A stretch of DNA of 64,000 nucleotides from Acidobacteriota bacterium (lineage in GTDB: Bacteria; Acidobacteriota; Blastocatellia; RBC074): the NCBI GenBank assembly GCA_018269055.1, contig JAFDVI010000020.1, forward strand, positions 1 through 64,000, written 5' to 3'. Positions 1 through 9,716 of the stretch are shown here, in pieces. The notes under the pieces were generated by a model, which was not told the DNA's origin, made no database searches, and saw nothing but the letters and a program-made list of their open reading frames with translations. Each line of letters begins with the position of its first letter. Position 1 is the stretch's first letter. The position numbers and the translations under genes are program-made.

Positions 1-385
1 AGGGCAACAGTTCGGCGGGCAGTGTGGGCATAATGAAGAGTCTCGTGGAAAAGAAATCGTCAGGAGCATACGCGGGCTGCCGTTCTTATTTCAAAGCTCG
101 CAAATGGATAAAGTCGAGTTTAGAAGTAATACTTCAACGCGAATTCAATGATGCCCGGAACACTCCCAGAGATGGTCGGTGTGACAATTCGATTTGGACG
201 CGCCGTTCCACGCGGATTTTGCAAGGAACGGTCGGTCGTCGCAATGGTCAGCGGGAAGCCGGTGGGCATGCTGAAGATGCTGCTGATTGGCCAACCACCC
301 AAAATAGCATTTGCCTCCGGATGCCAATCGTTGCCAAACGAACGGCCTTTGCAATCGGCAATACTTTTATTTTTGGTAGGTAAAA
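1..385. other. No recognised gene
   Basis: Short open frames exist on both strands here, but none has a convincing ribosome binding site, signal sequence or family motif, and they overlap each other. The stretch may be intergenic or the decayed end of a gene outside the window. I see no tRNA, repeat or clear promoter in it. Confidence 0.4.
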
Positions 386-448
386 AGCAGAGAATTCAGG
401 TCTTATCCCGCCGGACGAGTGCCCGACTGAAGCCCGAAATTCTCTGCT
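386..448 (-). terminator. Terminator after the pnt operon
   Basis: Inverted repeat AGCAGAGAATT (386-396) and its complement (438-448), an 11-bp perfect stem with a long loop. Read on the minus strand it is followed by a run of five T. It lies 7 bp beyond the pntB stop codon, so it is a likely intrinsic terminator for that operon. Confidence 0.7.
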
Positions 449-454
449 CTTTGC

Positions 455-1843
455 TCAGGCTTGCTGAACGGCCTGAGCCAGTTTGGTCAAACTTGCCTTG
501 GCGTCACCATACAGCATTCCGGTGTTCGATTTGAAAAACAGCGGATTTTCCAAACCGGAAAATCCACGACCTTTTCCGCGTTTGAGAACGATCACCTGAT
601 GCGAACGATCAACTTCGATGATCGGCATTCCGGCAATCGGGCTTTTCGGATTGTCGCGCGCGTCGGGATTAACCACGTCGTTCGCTCCGATGACCACGGA
701 AACGTCGGTCGCCTGCATTTCAGGATTGATCTGTTCCAGTTCATACAACGATGAATACGGCACGTTGGCTTCGGCCAGCAGCACGTTCATATGACCGGGC
801 ATGCGCCCCGCAACAGGGTGAATGGCGTATTTCACCTGGACGCCCTTGTGCTCCAATGCTTCGGCCAGTTCGCGCACAGCGTGCTGCGCTTGCGCCGTCG
901 CCAATCCATATCCGGGAACGAACACAACTTGACGCGCATAGGCCAGTTGCATGGCAACATCGTCAACCTGAACTTCGCGCATGACGCCTTCGATGGCTTG
1001 GCCGGTATCCTCCGAAACCGTGCCGAATGCGCCGAACAAGACGTTGGTGATCGAACGGTTCATCGCCCGGCACATCAGAATCGAAAGAATAAAGCCTGAA
1101 AATCCGTCCAGTGTTCCGGCGATAATCAACACGTTGTTTCCGATGGCAAAACCCGTTGCCGCCGAAGCCAATCCGGCGTAAGAATTCATCAGCGCCATGA
1201 CCACAGGCATGTCCGCCGATCCAATCGGCATCACCAGCAGGATTCCGAATAGAAACGACAAGGCGACCATCACCCAGAATAGATTTGCCTGCGTCGGATC
1301 GTAAATCAGGTAAATAAAAATCACCGCCGCGGCGATGAATAGGGAAACGTTGATGACATTCTGTCCCTTGTAAGTGATCGGCGTGCCACGCATCAGTTCC
1401 TGCAATTTGGAAAACGCCAGCAAGCTGCCCGTCACGGTCAAACTGCCGAACAGGACTTCAAAGCCAAGCGCAGCCATTTTGTAGGCGGGCAACACTTGAT
1501 GATGAACCACGACGTGTTCGTAGTATTCCGCGATGCCGACAATCGAGGCCGCCAATGCACCGAACGCGTGCGACAATGCGGTTCGTTGCGGCATGGCGGT
1601 CATCGGCATCCAGATGGACATTGCTGCACCGATGAGACTGCCAATCACCAATCCGGCAATAATCAATTCGTAACTGATGATTTCGTGTTTGAGCAGTGTG
1701 CCGATGATTGCCACTGCCATGCCGATGGCGGCTGCGTTCATCCCCATGCGAGCCGTCTTGGGATGGCTCAAACCTTTCAAACCGAAAATGAAGAGGATGG
1801 ACGCGATCAGGTAGGTAAACTCAATCCAGTGTTGGCCTAACAT
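455..1843 (-). CDS. pntB: NAD(P) transhydrogenase subunit beta
   Basis: Beta subunit of the proton-translocating nicotinamide nucleotide transhydrogenase, an inner-membrane complex that uses the proton gradient to drive hydride transfer from NADH to NADP+. The N-terminal 260 or so residues are a series of hydrophobic membrane helices. The C-terminal third is the NADP-binding domain III, with the GYGLATAQAQHAV fingerprint and the conserved stretch around VVIGANDVVNP. Length (462 aa) is normal. The ATG start overlaps the TGA of the upstream gene (TGATG), which suggests translational coupling; a GTG one codon upstream is the alternative. It is the last gene of a three-gene operon and is followed by a terminator. 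Confidence 0.96.
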   Translation of the reverse strand: MLGQHWIEFTYLIASILFIFGLKGLSHPKTARMGMNAAAIGMAVAIIGTLLKHEIISYELIIAGLVIGSLIGAAMSIWMPMTAMPQRTALSHAFGALAASIVGIAEYYEHVVVHHQVLPAYKMAALGFEVLFGSLTVTGSLLAFSKLQELMRGTPITYKGQNVINVSLFIAAAVIFIYLIYDPTQANLFWVMVALSFLFGILLVMPIGSADMPVVMALMNSYAGLASAATGFAIGNNVLIIAGTLDGFSGFILSILMCRAMNRSITNVLFGAFGTVSEDTGQAIEGVMREVQVDDVAMQLAYARQVVFVPGYGLATAQAQHAVRELAEALEHKGVQVKYAIHPVAGRMPGHMNVLLAEANVPYSSLYELEQINPEMQATDVSVVIGANDVVNPDARDNPKSPIAGMPIIEVDRSHQVIVLKRGKGRGFSGLENPLFFKSNTGMLYGDAKASLTKLAQAVQQA

Positions 1844-2172
1844 CACTGTTTACCCTCCCCTTTTCCATCATTTGATCCGCCGCCAATTTTGTCTTTGAAC
1901 ATTTTCAGCATACGGTCAGTGATCATGAATCCGCCGACGACGTTGATCATTGCCGAGGTCACAGCAATAAACCCCAAGATGTGACTGACTCGTCCGTAGT
2001 CTTTTCCTCCAGCCAATACCAGCGAACCGACAACCGAAATAGCCGAAATTGCGTTGGTGGCGGACATCAACGGTGTGTGCAACAGAGGTGGAACGCGCGA
2101 AATGATTTGATAGCCAAGAAATGCAGCCAGTGCGAAAACGTATAAAGAAGCAATCAGGATTTCTGAACTCAT
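1843..2172 (-). CDS. pntAB: NAD(P) transhydrogenase subunit alpha, membrane part
   Basis: Small membrane subunit (109 aa) corresponding to the C-terminal membrane segment of the alpha chain (domain IIa). Here it is a separate gene, as in organisms with the split PntAA/PntAB/PntB arrangement such as Rhodospirillum. It has an N-terminal helix (ILIASLYVFALAAFLGYQII), the conserved VPPLLHTPLMSATNAIS segment and two further hydrophobic helices, then a Gly/Lys-rich tail. The ATG at 2172 was chosen because it gives the normal family length and is preceded by AAGGAG; the frame is open further upstream but that part overlaps pntAA and has no family character. Confidence 0.94.
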   Translation of the reverse strand: MSSEILIASLYVFALAAFLGYQIISRVPPLLHTPLMSATNAISAISVVGSLVLAGGKDYGRVSHILGFIAVTSAMINVVGGFMITDRMLKMFKDKIGGGSNDGKGEGKQ

Positions 2173-2186
2173 ACGGAAATCTCCTT

Positions 2187-3326
2187 TTATGATTTGTTGG
2201 CCAGGGCGGATTGAATACGTGGCTCTTTGACCTCTCCGGCGTGAACCGCGCAGGAAGGGCCGACGACGTCGTTGGTCATATCCACATTCAACGCGCCGTC
2301 TTTGATCATCTCGCTCAGGAACGTGGTCAGGTTGCGAGAATAAAGCGCGCTGGCATGCACAGGGATTGTCGCCGCCAGGTTCATCGGACACAGAATCGTC
2401 ACGCCGTTGACGTCCACGGTTTCGCCAGGTTTGCTCAAAGCGCAATTGCCACCGGTTGGCCCGGCCAGGTCAACAATGACCGAACCGCGCTTCATTCCCT
2501 TGACGGCGTCTTCGGTAATCAGAATCGGAGCTTTTCTGCCCGGCACAGCCGCCGACGTAATAATGCAATCGGTCACTTTCGCCTGCTTGGCAATCAGTTC
2601 GCGGCTGCGATCCATGACTTCTTCGGTGACTTCTTTGGCGTAACCGCCTGCGCCTTCGGCGGATTGGCCGCCCATATCTATTTCCAGGAATTTTGCGCCA
2701 AGCGAACGCACGGCTTCGCCTGCGGCGGCACGTACGTCAAACCCTTCGACGACCGCGCCCAACCGCCGAGCCGTCGCTATCGCCTGCAATCCGGCGACGC
2801 CTGCACCCAGCACTAGCACTTTGGCAGGCGGAACGGTTCCCGCCGCGGTGGTCAGCATCGGAAACATGCGCGGGACATGATCCGCGGCCATCAATACGGC
2901 CTTGTAACCGACAATCGTTGCCATCGAAGAAAGCGCGTCCATTGCCTGGGCGCGGGTTGAACGCGGGATCAGTTCGACGGCAAAAGCCGACACGCCGCGT
3001 TCCAGCATAGGCTGGAGTTGTTCAGGTTCATCCAATGGCCGCAAAAAGCCTACGACGACCGCACCGGATTTCAGTTTGGCCACGTCTTCCGTCGGAGGAC
3101 GATTGACCGCCAGCAGCACATCTGCCGCAGCCAAGAGCGCCGCACGGTCTTTCGACACGGTTGCTCCGGCAGCTTCGTAATCCGTGTCGGAAGCGCCGGA
3201 ATTCAATCCGGCTTCGCTTTCGACAGCGACCGAAGCTTTCATACCTACCAGCTTTTTAACGGATTCGGGGATTAAAGCTACGCGAGATTCAAGAGGGTCT
3301 GCCTCTTTCAAAACTGTTATTTGCAT
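2187..3326 (-). CDS. pntAA: NAD(P) transhydrogenase subunit alpha, NAD-binding part
   Basis: Soluble domain I of transhydrogenase, which binds NAD(H) and exchanges hydride with domain III of PntB. It is related to alanine dehydrogenase: the N-terminal start ITVLKEADPLESRVALIPE is the family signature, and a Rossmann motif VLVLGAGVAGLQA lies near residue 170. Length 379 aa is typical of the split subunit. It is first in the pntAA-pntAB-pntB operon, with 14 bp to the next gene. It is divergent from the ceramidase-like gene at 3535, so promoters of both should lie in 3327-3534. Confidence 0.95.
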   Translation of the reverse strand: MQITVLKEADPLESRVALIPESVKKLVGMKASVAVESEAGLNSGASDTDYEAAGATVSKDRAALLAAADVLLAVNRPPTEDVAKLKSGAVVVGFLRPLDEPEQLQPMLERGVSAFAVELIPRSTRAQAMDALSSMATIVGYKAVLMAADHVPRMFPMLTTAAGTVPPAKVLVLGAGVAGLQAIATARRLGAVVEGFDVRAAAGEAVRSLGAKFLEIDMGGQSAEGAGGYAKEVTEEVMDRSRELIAKQAKVTDCIITSAAVPGRKAPILITEDAVKGMKRGSVIVDLAGPTGGNCALSKPGETVDVNGVTILCPMNLAATIPVHASALYSRNLTTFLSEMIKDGALNVDMTNDVVGPSCAVHAGEVKEPRIQSALANKS

Positions 3327-3534
3327 ATTTGATCTGTAGCGAAAATGTTTAGTTGAGTTTTTGGTTCAACAGCGGCGGATGCTTTGCTGTAAATCGCCCG
3401 CAGTATAAGGACGATGGCATGTTGATGCAAATTTTGCTGGCTCGGGTTCAGCTTTTGTTTGCCCGGCAAATCCGTTAGGCTTGGGCACGCTCAACGCAGT
3501 TCCTATTCCATCCAAATTCATTAAGGAGTCGGAG

Positions 3535-4923
3535 ATGAAACCGCTCGCCCGTCTTGTTCTGCTGTCGCTTTGCCTGCTGCTGGGAGCGACAATCCAGACT
3601 TCGCACCCGTCGCAAGCCGCCGCCCCTTTCAAAGCCGGTTTGGCCAAAGTCGCCATAACCCCTGAAAAACCGACCTGGATGGCCGGATACGCCGCGCGCA
3701 CAAAACCGTCCGAAGGCAAAATTCAGGATTTGTACGCCAAAGCGTTGGCGATTCAGGACGCCAAAGGCAATCGCATCGTGATCGTGACAACCGATCTGCT
3801 CGGATTGCCGGGCGCGTTGACGGCGGAAGTTTCCGAATACGCCAACAAAAGTTATGGGTTGAAACGGGAGCAGATTCTGTTCAACTCTTCGCACACACAC
3901 ACCGGACCGGTGCTGGATAGTTCCCTGGCCGGAGCTTACGACTTGAACATGGAGCAAACCGTCGCCGTCAAAGACTACACACGAAAGCTCAAAGACAATT
4001 TGCTCAACGTCATCGGCCTTGCGATCAAGGATTTGTCGCCCGTCAAACTGTCGTTTGGCAAAGGCTCGGCGCAGTTTGCGATGAACCGCCGCGAAAACCG
4101 CAGCGGGAAAATCGTCATCGGCGTCAACCGCGAAGGCCCCGTGGATAAAGAAGTGCCCGTACTGAAAATTGAATCCGCCGATGGCAAATTGCGCGGCGTG
4201 GTGTTTGGGTACGCTTGCCACAACACCACGCTGACCGGCGAGTTTTACCAACTCAGCGGCGATTATGCTGGCTTTGCGCAGGAAGCAATCGAAAAGGCAA
4301 ATCCCGGCGCAATCGCTCTGTTCGTCATGGGCTGCGGCGCCGACATTAATCCTTATCCGCGCAGTAAACTGGAATTCGCCCAGCAGCACGGCGAAGAACT
4401 GGCCAATTCGGTCAAACAGGTTCTGGCGGGTTCGATGAGTACGGTCAGCGGCCAACTGAACGCCATCATCGGCGGCGTAAAAATTTCCTTTGCGCCTACG
4501 CCGACAAAAGAAGATTGGAACGCTCGTTTGAAAGACCAGAACGCGTTCATACGACGCCACGCCGAACGCTGGCTGGCCAGGCTGGAACGCGACGGCAAAA
4601 TTTTGTCGGAATATCCCTACACAGTACAGATCGTTCAAATTGGAGATTTGAAGCTGGTGGCGCTGGCGGGCGAGGTCGTCACGGAGTATTCGCTGCGATT
4701 GAAAAAAGAACTCGGCGGCAATACCTGGGTTGCAGGGTATTCCAACGATCTTTGCTCTTACATTCCTTCGGCGCGAATGTACGCCGAAGGCGGGTACGAA
4801 GTCGTGGATTCGATGATTTATTACGATCTGCCGGGGCCGTACACTTCGGCCATCGAAGACAAGATCATCGGCAAAGTCCACGAACTGGATAAACGGTTGG
4901 CGACCGGAAAACGGCGTCAATAA
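3535..4923 (+). CDS. Neutral/alkaline ceramidase-like secreted hydrolase
   Basis: Secreted zinc amidohydrolase of the neutral/non-lysosomal ceramidase N-terminal family. Such enzymes cleave the amide bond of ceramides, but many bacterial members have no tested substrate. An N-terminal signal peptide (MKPLARLVLLSLCLLLGATI) is followed by the family start AGLAKVAITPEKPTWMAGY, the zinc-binding SSHTHTGP near residue 120, and a second His in GYACHNTT. The ATG at 3535 was chosen for the AAGGAG eight bases upstream and the clean signal peptide; the frame is open upstream. At 462 aa it lacks the long C-terminal domain of full ceramidases, so the exact substrate is open. Two unknown secreted proteins follow closely. 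Confidence 0.82.
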   Translation: MKPLARLVLLSLCLLLGATIQTSHPSQAAAPFKAGLAKVAITPEKPTWMAGYAARTKPSEGKIQDLYAKALAIQDAKGNRIVIVTTDLLGLPGALTAEVSEYANKSYGLKREQILFNSSHTHTGPVLDSSLAGAYDLNMEQTVAVKDYTRKLKDNLLNVIGLAIKDLSPVKLSFGKGSAQFAMNRRENRSGKIVIGVNREGPVDKEVPVLKIESADGKLRGVVFGYACHNTTLTGEFYQLSGDYAGFAQEAIEKANPGAIALFVMGCGADINPYPRSKLEFAQQHGEELANSVKQVLAGSMSTVSGQLNAIIGGVKISFAPTPTKEDWNARLKDQNAFIRRHAERWLARLERDGKILSEYPYTVQIVQIGDLKLVALAGEVVTEYSLRLKKELGGNTWVAGYSNDLCSYIPSARMYAEGGYEVVDSMIYYDLPGPYTSAIEDKIIGKVHELDKRLATGKRRQ

Positions 4924-4928
4924 AGATT

Positions 4929-5789
4929 ATGCGAATCATGATAATCCTCCTGCTGATGGCTGTTGTTTTTGCGACGGATCACTTTTCCCCTTCCAAAGCA
5001 AACGCATCGCGACAATCCGATGCGGCATCCCACAACCAGCGCGGCTACGAGTTTCATTTACGCCGCTGCCTGGACGATGCCAGCCGCGAATACGCTGAAA
5101 CGCTGAAACTCGATCCGCCGCGCGAATTGACAGCGGAAGAATGGGCGCTGGTGCAACGCTTTGCTCCGCGAGCGTTCACGACGCAAACGGAGTTTTTCGG
5201 CTTGAAGGATTTCGCGGCGATTCTGCATCCCAGTGAGCGGTTGATCGCTTATCACTTCTTTTGGGAAGACGACATTGATTTTCCGGAAGACAACGACCCT
5301 TGCGACCACGAAGTCGTCTGGGTGCAGTTTTCCGCCGACCGAAAAAGCCTTGAACAAGTGTGGACGTATTTTCACGGCAACATTTTGGCCGGTGGCGAAG
5401 CGGCGATACAGGATGCACAGTTGCACCAGATGCGCCCGCGCATCAACGTGCAATGGGGCAAACACGGGTCGCTGCTGGCCGGTTGGGAAGAAATGACCGT
5501 GAAATCCGAATCCGGCCAATCGCGCAGTTTGAAGGATTACAACGAAGACACCTTCCACGCACTGTCAAAAAGCCGCCGATTGGCCGAACATCCGATTGGC
5601 ATTCGGCTGAGTTGGCCGCTGAAATTCACCGGCGCCTGGAATGATTTCACGAACTTTTCGCACTTGGTGGACACGCGGCAATGGTTGACAAAACACAAAC
5701 TGGCGCTCGCGTCCCGCTGGAACAACGCAACCATCAATCAATACTTTTTGCCGTACAACTTCCGGCCAAAAACCGAATGGCCCCGTTAA
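4929..5789 (+). CDS. Secreted protein of unknown function
   Basis: 286 aa with an N-terminal signal peptide (MRIMIILLLMAVVFATDHFS). It starts 5 bp after the ceramidase-like gene, so it is probably co-transcribed with it. The body is rich in aromatic and acidic residues, with a central segment around YHFFWEDDIDFPEDNDPCDHE and a later NVQWGKHGSLLAGW. These weakly recall NPP1/VPS62-like secreted proteins, but I cannot place it firmly in a family. No membrane helix follows the signal peptide. Exported function is the only safe inference. Confidence 0.7.
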   Translation: MRIMIILLLMAVVFATDHFSPSKANASRQSDAASHNQRGYEFHLRRCLDDASREYAETLKLDPPRELTAEEWALVQRFAPRAFTTQTEFFGLKDFAAILHPSERLIAYHFFWEDDIDFPEDNDPCDHEVVWVQFSADRKSLEQVWTYFHGNILAGGEAAIQDAQLHQMRPRINVQWGKHGSLLAGWEEMTVKSESGQSRSLKDYNEDTFHALSKSRRLAEHPIGIRLSWPLKFTGAWNDFTNFSHLVDTRQWLTKHKLALASRWNNATINQYFLPYNFRPKTEWPR

Positions 5790-5795
5790 ACCGTT

Positions 5796-7127
5796 ATGCA
5801 CCCTTTCAAATTCTTTCTTTCTTCTTTCGCCCTGATCGTCCTGTTTACTGTCTCGGCTTCCGCCCAAACGTTGGTGGAAAAGAAATTCACGGCCAGCGCC
5901 GAATCCGAAGCCACATTGGATTTGACCGCGTCGGCTCCGGGCACGTCCTGGGAAAAATCCGGCAGCGAAGCCGCCACGGTTTCCATCTTCGTGGACGGCA
6001 AAAAGCATCAGGACGCGATCCTCTTTGCGGGTGCGAAGCCATTCCCGTATCGCCTGTTGCTCGGCAGAGTCGCCACCGGCGAACACAGTTTGCGAATTGA
6101 ACTCAACCGTACGCAATCCGCCGCCAGCGTCACCATCGTCAACATCGCCGACGCCAAAATTTCGCTGATAGATCGCGGGCACCCGGAATTTCAGATGATC
6201 GCGCACGCGCCGGTTCTGTTTGCGCGACCGGACACAATTGGCAAATTCAGCGACGTGCCGTTGTTGATGTACTGCGAAACATTGAAAGAATCAGGAAACA
6301 CGATTCTTCGCTACACGGTGATTTTTACCAACGAAGACGGGGGGACGCAGACCGCCGCTTTGATGGCTCGCTGGGGACGAACGACGGATATTGAATGGGT
6401 CGTGGATGTAGAGCTTGACACCGCAGGGCGAGTCGTCAATTCGACCTTTCAAGGAGCCAGCCACGAAACCAAACCCTTTCAAGGCACCCGTGAAGCTGAC
6501 CATCCGCTGTTTCTGACCGCCACCGTCAACAACAATTTCAGCGATCAGGGCGATTCCGCCATGCGCTTTACCTTGCGTCCGATCAGCGTTGACCTCAGCA
6601 CGCATTCGCGCGAATGGGTGATGGATCAGAATCCGTGGACATACACCATCATGGCCGAAGAAATGACCCGCGAAGGAAAAATTACCGGTGAACGAACGCT
6701 CGGCGCGCGCATCGGAGATTTGCAGAATTACCTTTACGTGGATGTCGCCTCGACGCAACAAAGCGGCGCGCTGTTCAGCTTCGCCGTCAAACTCAAAAAC
6801 GATCCTCGGTGGTATACATCGGATTTCGGCATCAACTCTTACAAAATCGAACGTAGCGGGTATTTCCGCACGACGATTCGTTTGCCCAATGGCACAACCC
6901 TGAAGCAAATTGAGCGGTTGGCGGCACGCTGTGACGTGTCGGGCAATCCGCGCTCGAAAGAAGAAATCACCAAAGTCACCGCCGCTCAATGCGAATTGCA
7001 CTCCATCAACAAAGTTTTTTTCCTGGACAACGGTTTGCAGCCCGGAACGTCTCTGCCGGTTCGATCCCGCGCAACCAACATTCTTTTTGGCGAGGCAATG
7101 GAATTTCGTGTCGGATCGCCAAAGTAA
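5796..7127 (+). CDS. Secreted protein of unknown function
   Basis: 443 aa with a signal peptide ending near SASAQTLVEK. It starts 6 bp after the previous stop and is the third gene of a secreted-protein cluster beginning at 3535. The sequence is beta-rich and lacks membrane helices after the signal. I recognise no catalytic motif or named domain. The mature protein contains a few cysteines (for example CDVSGN and AQCELHS near the C-terminus), which could form disulphides in the periplasm. Function is unassigned. Confidence 0.72.
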   Translation: MHPFKFFLSSFALIVLFTVSASAQTLVEKKFTASAESEATLDLTASAPGTSWEKSGSEAATVSIFVDGKKHQDAILFAGAKPFPYRLLLGRVATGEHSLRIELNRTQSAASVTIVNIADAKISLIDRGHPEFQMIAHAPVLFARPDTIGKFSDVPLLMYCETLKESGNTILRYTVIFTNEDGGTQTAALMARWGRTTDIEWVVDVELDTAGRVVNSTFQGASHETKPFQGTREADHPLFLTATVNNNFSDQGDSAMRFTLRPISVDLSTHSREWVMDQNPWTYTIMAEEMTREGKITGERTLGARIGDLQNYLYVDVASTQQSGALFSFAVKLKNDPRWYTSDFGINSYKIERSGYFRTTIRLPNGTTLKQIERLAARCDVSGNPRSKEEITKVTAAQCELHSINKVFFLDNGLQPGTSLPVRSRATNILFGEAMEFRVGSPK

Positions 7128-7479
7128 ACTTTTGAGGCAACGGTGGCTCTTTTCGATCTCCGAAACCTTGAAGTGTGAGCATTCCTATGGGCCTATGGGC
7201 GAATTTCGTCCGATTGGAAGAAGTTCGCTCTCAAGCCATTTTCGATGAGCTTTGGGATCGTCTGAACGATAGTGACAAACAGGAGTGAATTTTTCCGCTA
7301 AAATTTCCTGCTAACACTCGTAGCGACGTTCCTTTCAAAACGACTGACAAAAATCCAGTGTGACAAACAGTCACACCTTTCCATCCATGCCAGAGACAAA
7401 TAGTCACGGTGCCCCGGCGATCTTTCACCCAATCAATGTGGTTTGGGCGAGCGACAAACGATTTAAGTGCCTTAACCGC
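7128..7479. other. Intergenic region without a recognised gene
   Basis: Gap between the secreted-protein cluster and the acyltransferase gene. Short frames on both strands have no family features. A direct repeat-like pattern of GTGACAAACAGTCACAC around 7361-7377 forms a small palindrome (GTGTGAC/GTCACAC) of the kind bound by regulators, but no binding protein can be named. Confidence 0.35.
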
Positions 7480-7494
7480 TGGCACTTGTATTGC
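7480..7494 (+). promoter_or_regulatory. Candidate sigma-54 promoter
   Basis: TGGCAC, five bases, TTGC matches the -24/-12 consensus of RpoN promoters with exact spacing (GG and GC ten bases apart). It lies about 60 bp upstream of the acyltransferase start codon on the same strand. This is a sequence match only; it would need an enhancer-binding protein to act. Confidence 0.5.
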
Positions 7495-7555
7495 CCATTA
7501 CGGGTTGGTGCCCGTCATCTCACTTGCATCAAATCCTTAGAAATTGGAGCTCAGG

Positions 7556-9622
7556 ATGTTTGCCATGCAGCAGTTTGAAAAACCCCTCACGCCAGCCAGT
7601 TCTGTCACTGAATCCTTATCTGCCACTGGCAAGCATGCTCGAATTTCTGGTCCCCAATACCGCCCGGATGTGGACGGGTTACGGGCGGTCGCGATCCTTC
7701 CCGTTGTGATGTATCACGTGGGGTTCAAAGGCTTCAGCGGCGGGTTTGTCGGCGTGGATGTGTTTTTTGTCGTTTCCGGTTTTTTGATTACCTCGCTGAT
7801 TCTGCCCGAAGCAGTTCAGAGAACCTTCTCCATCGTCAACTTTTATGAGCGGCGCATCCGCCGAATCTTCCCGGCACTGTTCACCATTATGCTGGTGTCG
7901 TTTCCGGCCAGTTTTTGGCTGATGTGGCCGGAAGCTTTCAAAGAGTTCGGGCAAAGCCTGATTGCGGCGACATTCTTCTCTTCCAACATTCTGTTCTGGA
8001 GCAAATTCGGCTACTTCGATAATCCGTCGGAATCGCGCCCGTTGTTGCACACCTGGTCGCTGGCGGTTGAAGAGCAATTTTACATTCTGTTTCCTCTGTA
8101 CCTGATCGTCGTCACTCGCTGGTTTCCGCGAGCGCTGAAACCCGCCACGGTCGTCATTGCTCTGCTTTCCTTCGGATTGAGCGTTTACACCGTAGCTTCG
8201 TCGCCGACCGCTGCCTTTTACCTGATGCCTTCGCGCGTCTGGGAATTGCTGTTGGGAGCATTGCTGGCAATGAAAGTATTTCCGCCATTGAACGTTCCCG
8301 CGCTTCGCACCGCATTGGCCGGAATTGGACTTGTATGCATCGCATTGGCGGTCGGATTGTTGACATCTCGCTCTCCCTTTCCAGGCGCGAATGCATTGTT
8401 GCCTTGCATCGGAACGTTTCTGGTGATTTACGCAGGCACCGGCGGGCAAAATGCCGTGGGCCGTTTGTTGAGCGCGCGTTGGTTGGTTTTCATCGGGCTG
8501 ATTTCGTATTCGCTTTATTTGTGGCATTGGCCATTGATTGTTTTTGTCGAACTATATCGCTTCCGACACATTTCTAACGGTGAAGCATGGGCGGTCATCG
8601 GGCTTTCCGTGCTGCTCGCCGTTTTATCATGGAAGTACATTGAACAACCTTTTCGAACTCGCCGGATTGCGGCGTCGCGTCGAAGCTTATTTCTGATGGC
8701 AGGCGCGACAATGGCATTGACCGTAATGCTGGCGTGGCCAGTGCATTACAAAGACGGATTACCGACCAGAATGTCATTAGCGGCACAAAAACTCGCCGCC
8801 GTATCCGACGATTGTCACGGCCCGCGAACCCGTTGTAACTCCCCGACTCCCGAAGCTGTCCAATTCGATAAACTGTGTCGTATCGGTGCAAAACCTCCAA
8901 CCCAGGTGGATTTCGCTCTCTGGGGAGATTCGCATGCGGAATTTGTACTCAGCGCTGTTTCGGAAGCCGCCGCCAGGGTGAATCGCACGGGACTGCAAAT
9001 TACATCGGAAGGCTGCCCGCCTCTGCTGAACACCAGCCGCTCGAATCGTCATTATCGCCACTGTCAGGCGCTGACCGATGCCGCGCTCAAGGTCGTTTCT
9101 GAACCGCAAATCCGGCGCGTGATTCTGGTGGCGCGATGGGCGCTGTGGACTGAAGGTTCCAGATACCGTGACGAAAATGGCGATCCAATCCAACTGATGG
9201 ATGCCACAAGCCCAACCGGCCAGGCGACGAATCACGAAGTTTTTCAGCGAGGGTTGACGCGTACATTGGACGCGCTGAAATCCCTGGGAAAAGAAGTCAC
9301 CATTGTCGCGCCAATTCCTGAAATTGGCTGGGACGTTCCGTCGGTGCTGGCGTTGGAAACCTGGCATCATCGAAGCATTCATTCTGCCCCAACCTTGGCG
9401 GAGTTTCTGAATCGGAATCGCAATTCACTCCGGTTGCTACAAGAGCTACAACAAACCTATGGCTTTGAAATGATTTACCCGCACCAGATATTGTGCGACC
9501 AGGCCATTTGCCATGTGACGATCAATTCCCGCCCGCTGTATTGCGATGACGATCACCTTTCCGGGTATGGCAGATCATTTTTGATTCCCGCATTCGAGCA
9601 ATCCTTGCGAGCCAGCCATTGA
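7556..9622 (+). CDS. Membrane O-acyltransferase with C-terminal SGNH domain
   Basis: Acyltransferase-3/OafA-type inner-membrane protein that transfers acyl (usually acetyl) groups to surface glycans such as O-antigen. The N-terminal half starts with the family signature YRPDVDGLRAVAILPVVMYH, followed by FVGVDVFFVVSGFLI and the ERRIRRIFPAL segment, in about ten membrane helices. After residue 400 comes a periplasmic SGNH hydrolase-like domain with GDSH (Ser about 459) and a D-x-x-H block near 664-667. Starting at the ATG at 7556 puts GGAG five bases upstream and gives 688 aa. Together the two domains form the known two-step acyl-transfer fusion. A polysaccharide locus lies 33 kb away; a link is inference only. 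Confidence 0.9.
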   Translation: MFAMQQFEKPLTPASSVTESLSATGKHARISGPQYRPDVDGLRAVAILPVVMYHVGFKGFSGGFVGVDVFFVVSGFLITSLILPEAVQRTFSIVNFYERRIRRIFPALFTIMLVSFPASFWLMWPEAFKEFGQSLIAATFFSSNILFWSKFGYFDNPSESRPLLHTWSLAVEEQFYILFPLYLIVVTRWFPRALKPATVVIALLSFGLSVYTVASSPTAAFYLMPSRVWELLLGALLAMKVFPPLNVPALRTALAGIGLVCIALAVGLLTSRSPFPGANALLPCIGTFLVIYAGTGGQNAVGRLLSARWLVFIGLISYSLYLWHWPLIVFVELYRFRHISNGEAWAVIGLSVLLAVLSWKYIEQPFRTRRIAASRRSLFLMAGATMALTVMLAWPVHYKDGLPTRMSLAAQKLAAVSDDCHGPRTRCNSPTPEAVQFDKLCRIGAKPPTQVDFALWGDSHAEFVLSAVSEAAARVNRTGLQITSEGCPPLLNTSRSNRHYRHCQALTDAALKVVSEPQIRRVILVARWALWTEGSRYRDENGDPIQLMDATSPTGQATNHEVFQRGLTRTLDALKSLGKEVTIVAPIPEIGWDVPSVLALETWHHRSIHSAPTLAEFLNRNRNSLRLLQELQQTYGFEMIYPHQILCDQAICHVTINSRPLYCDDDHLSGYGRSFLIPAFEQSLRASH

Positions 9623-9716
9623 ACTTCCGACATTTCGTTTGGCTCGCGACAAACCCTTGCTGTAAATTCCTTTCGCGGCCTGGCCGCACGAAATACCAAT
9701 TGAAAGAAATTTGATT

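Noticed and set aside
3475..4920. 481-codon open frame on the minus strand opposite the ceramidase-like gene
   Set aside because: It mirrors the real gene, with Arg/Phe/Asp-rich composition, no family motif and no ribosome binding site. Long antisense frames are common here because of codon bias.
7231..7485. 84-codon minus-strand frame in the spacer
   Set aside because: It has no motif, no ribosome binding site and overlaps the promoter region and another short frame.
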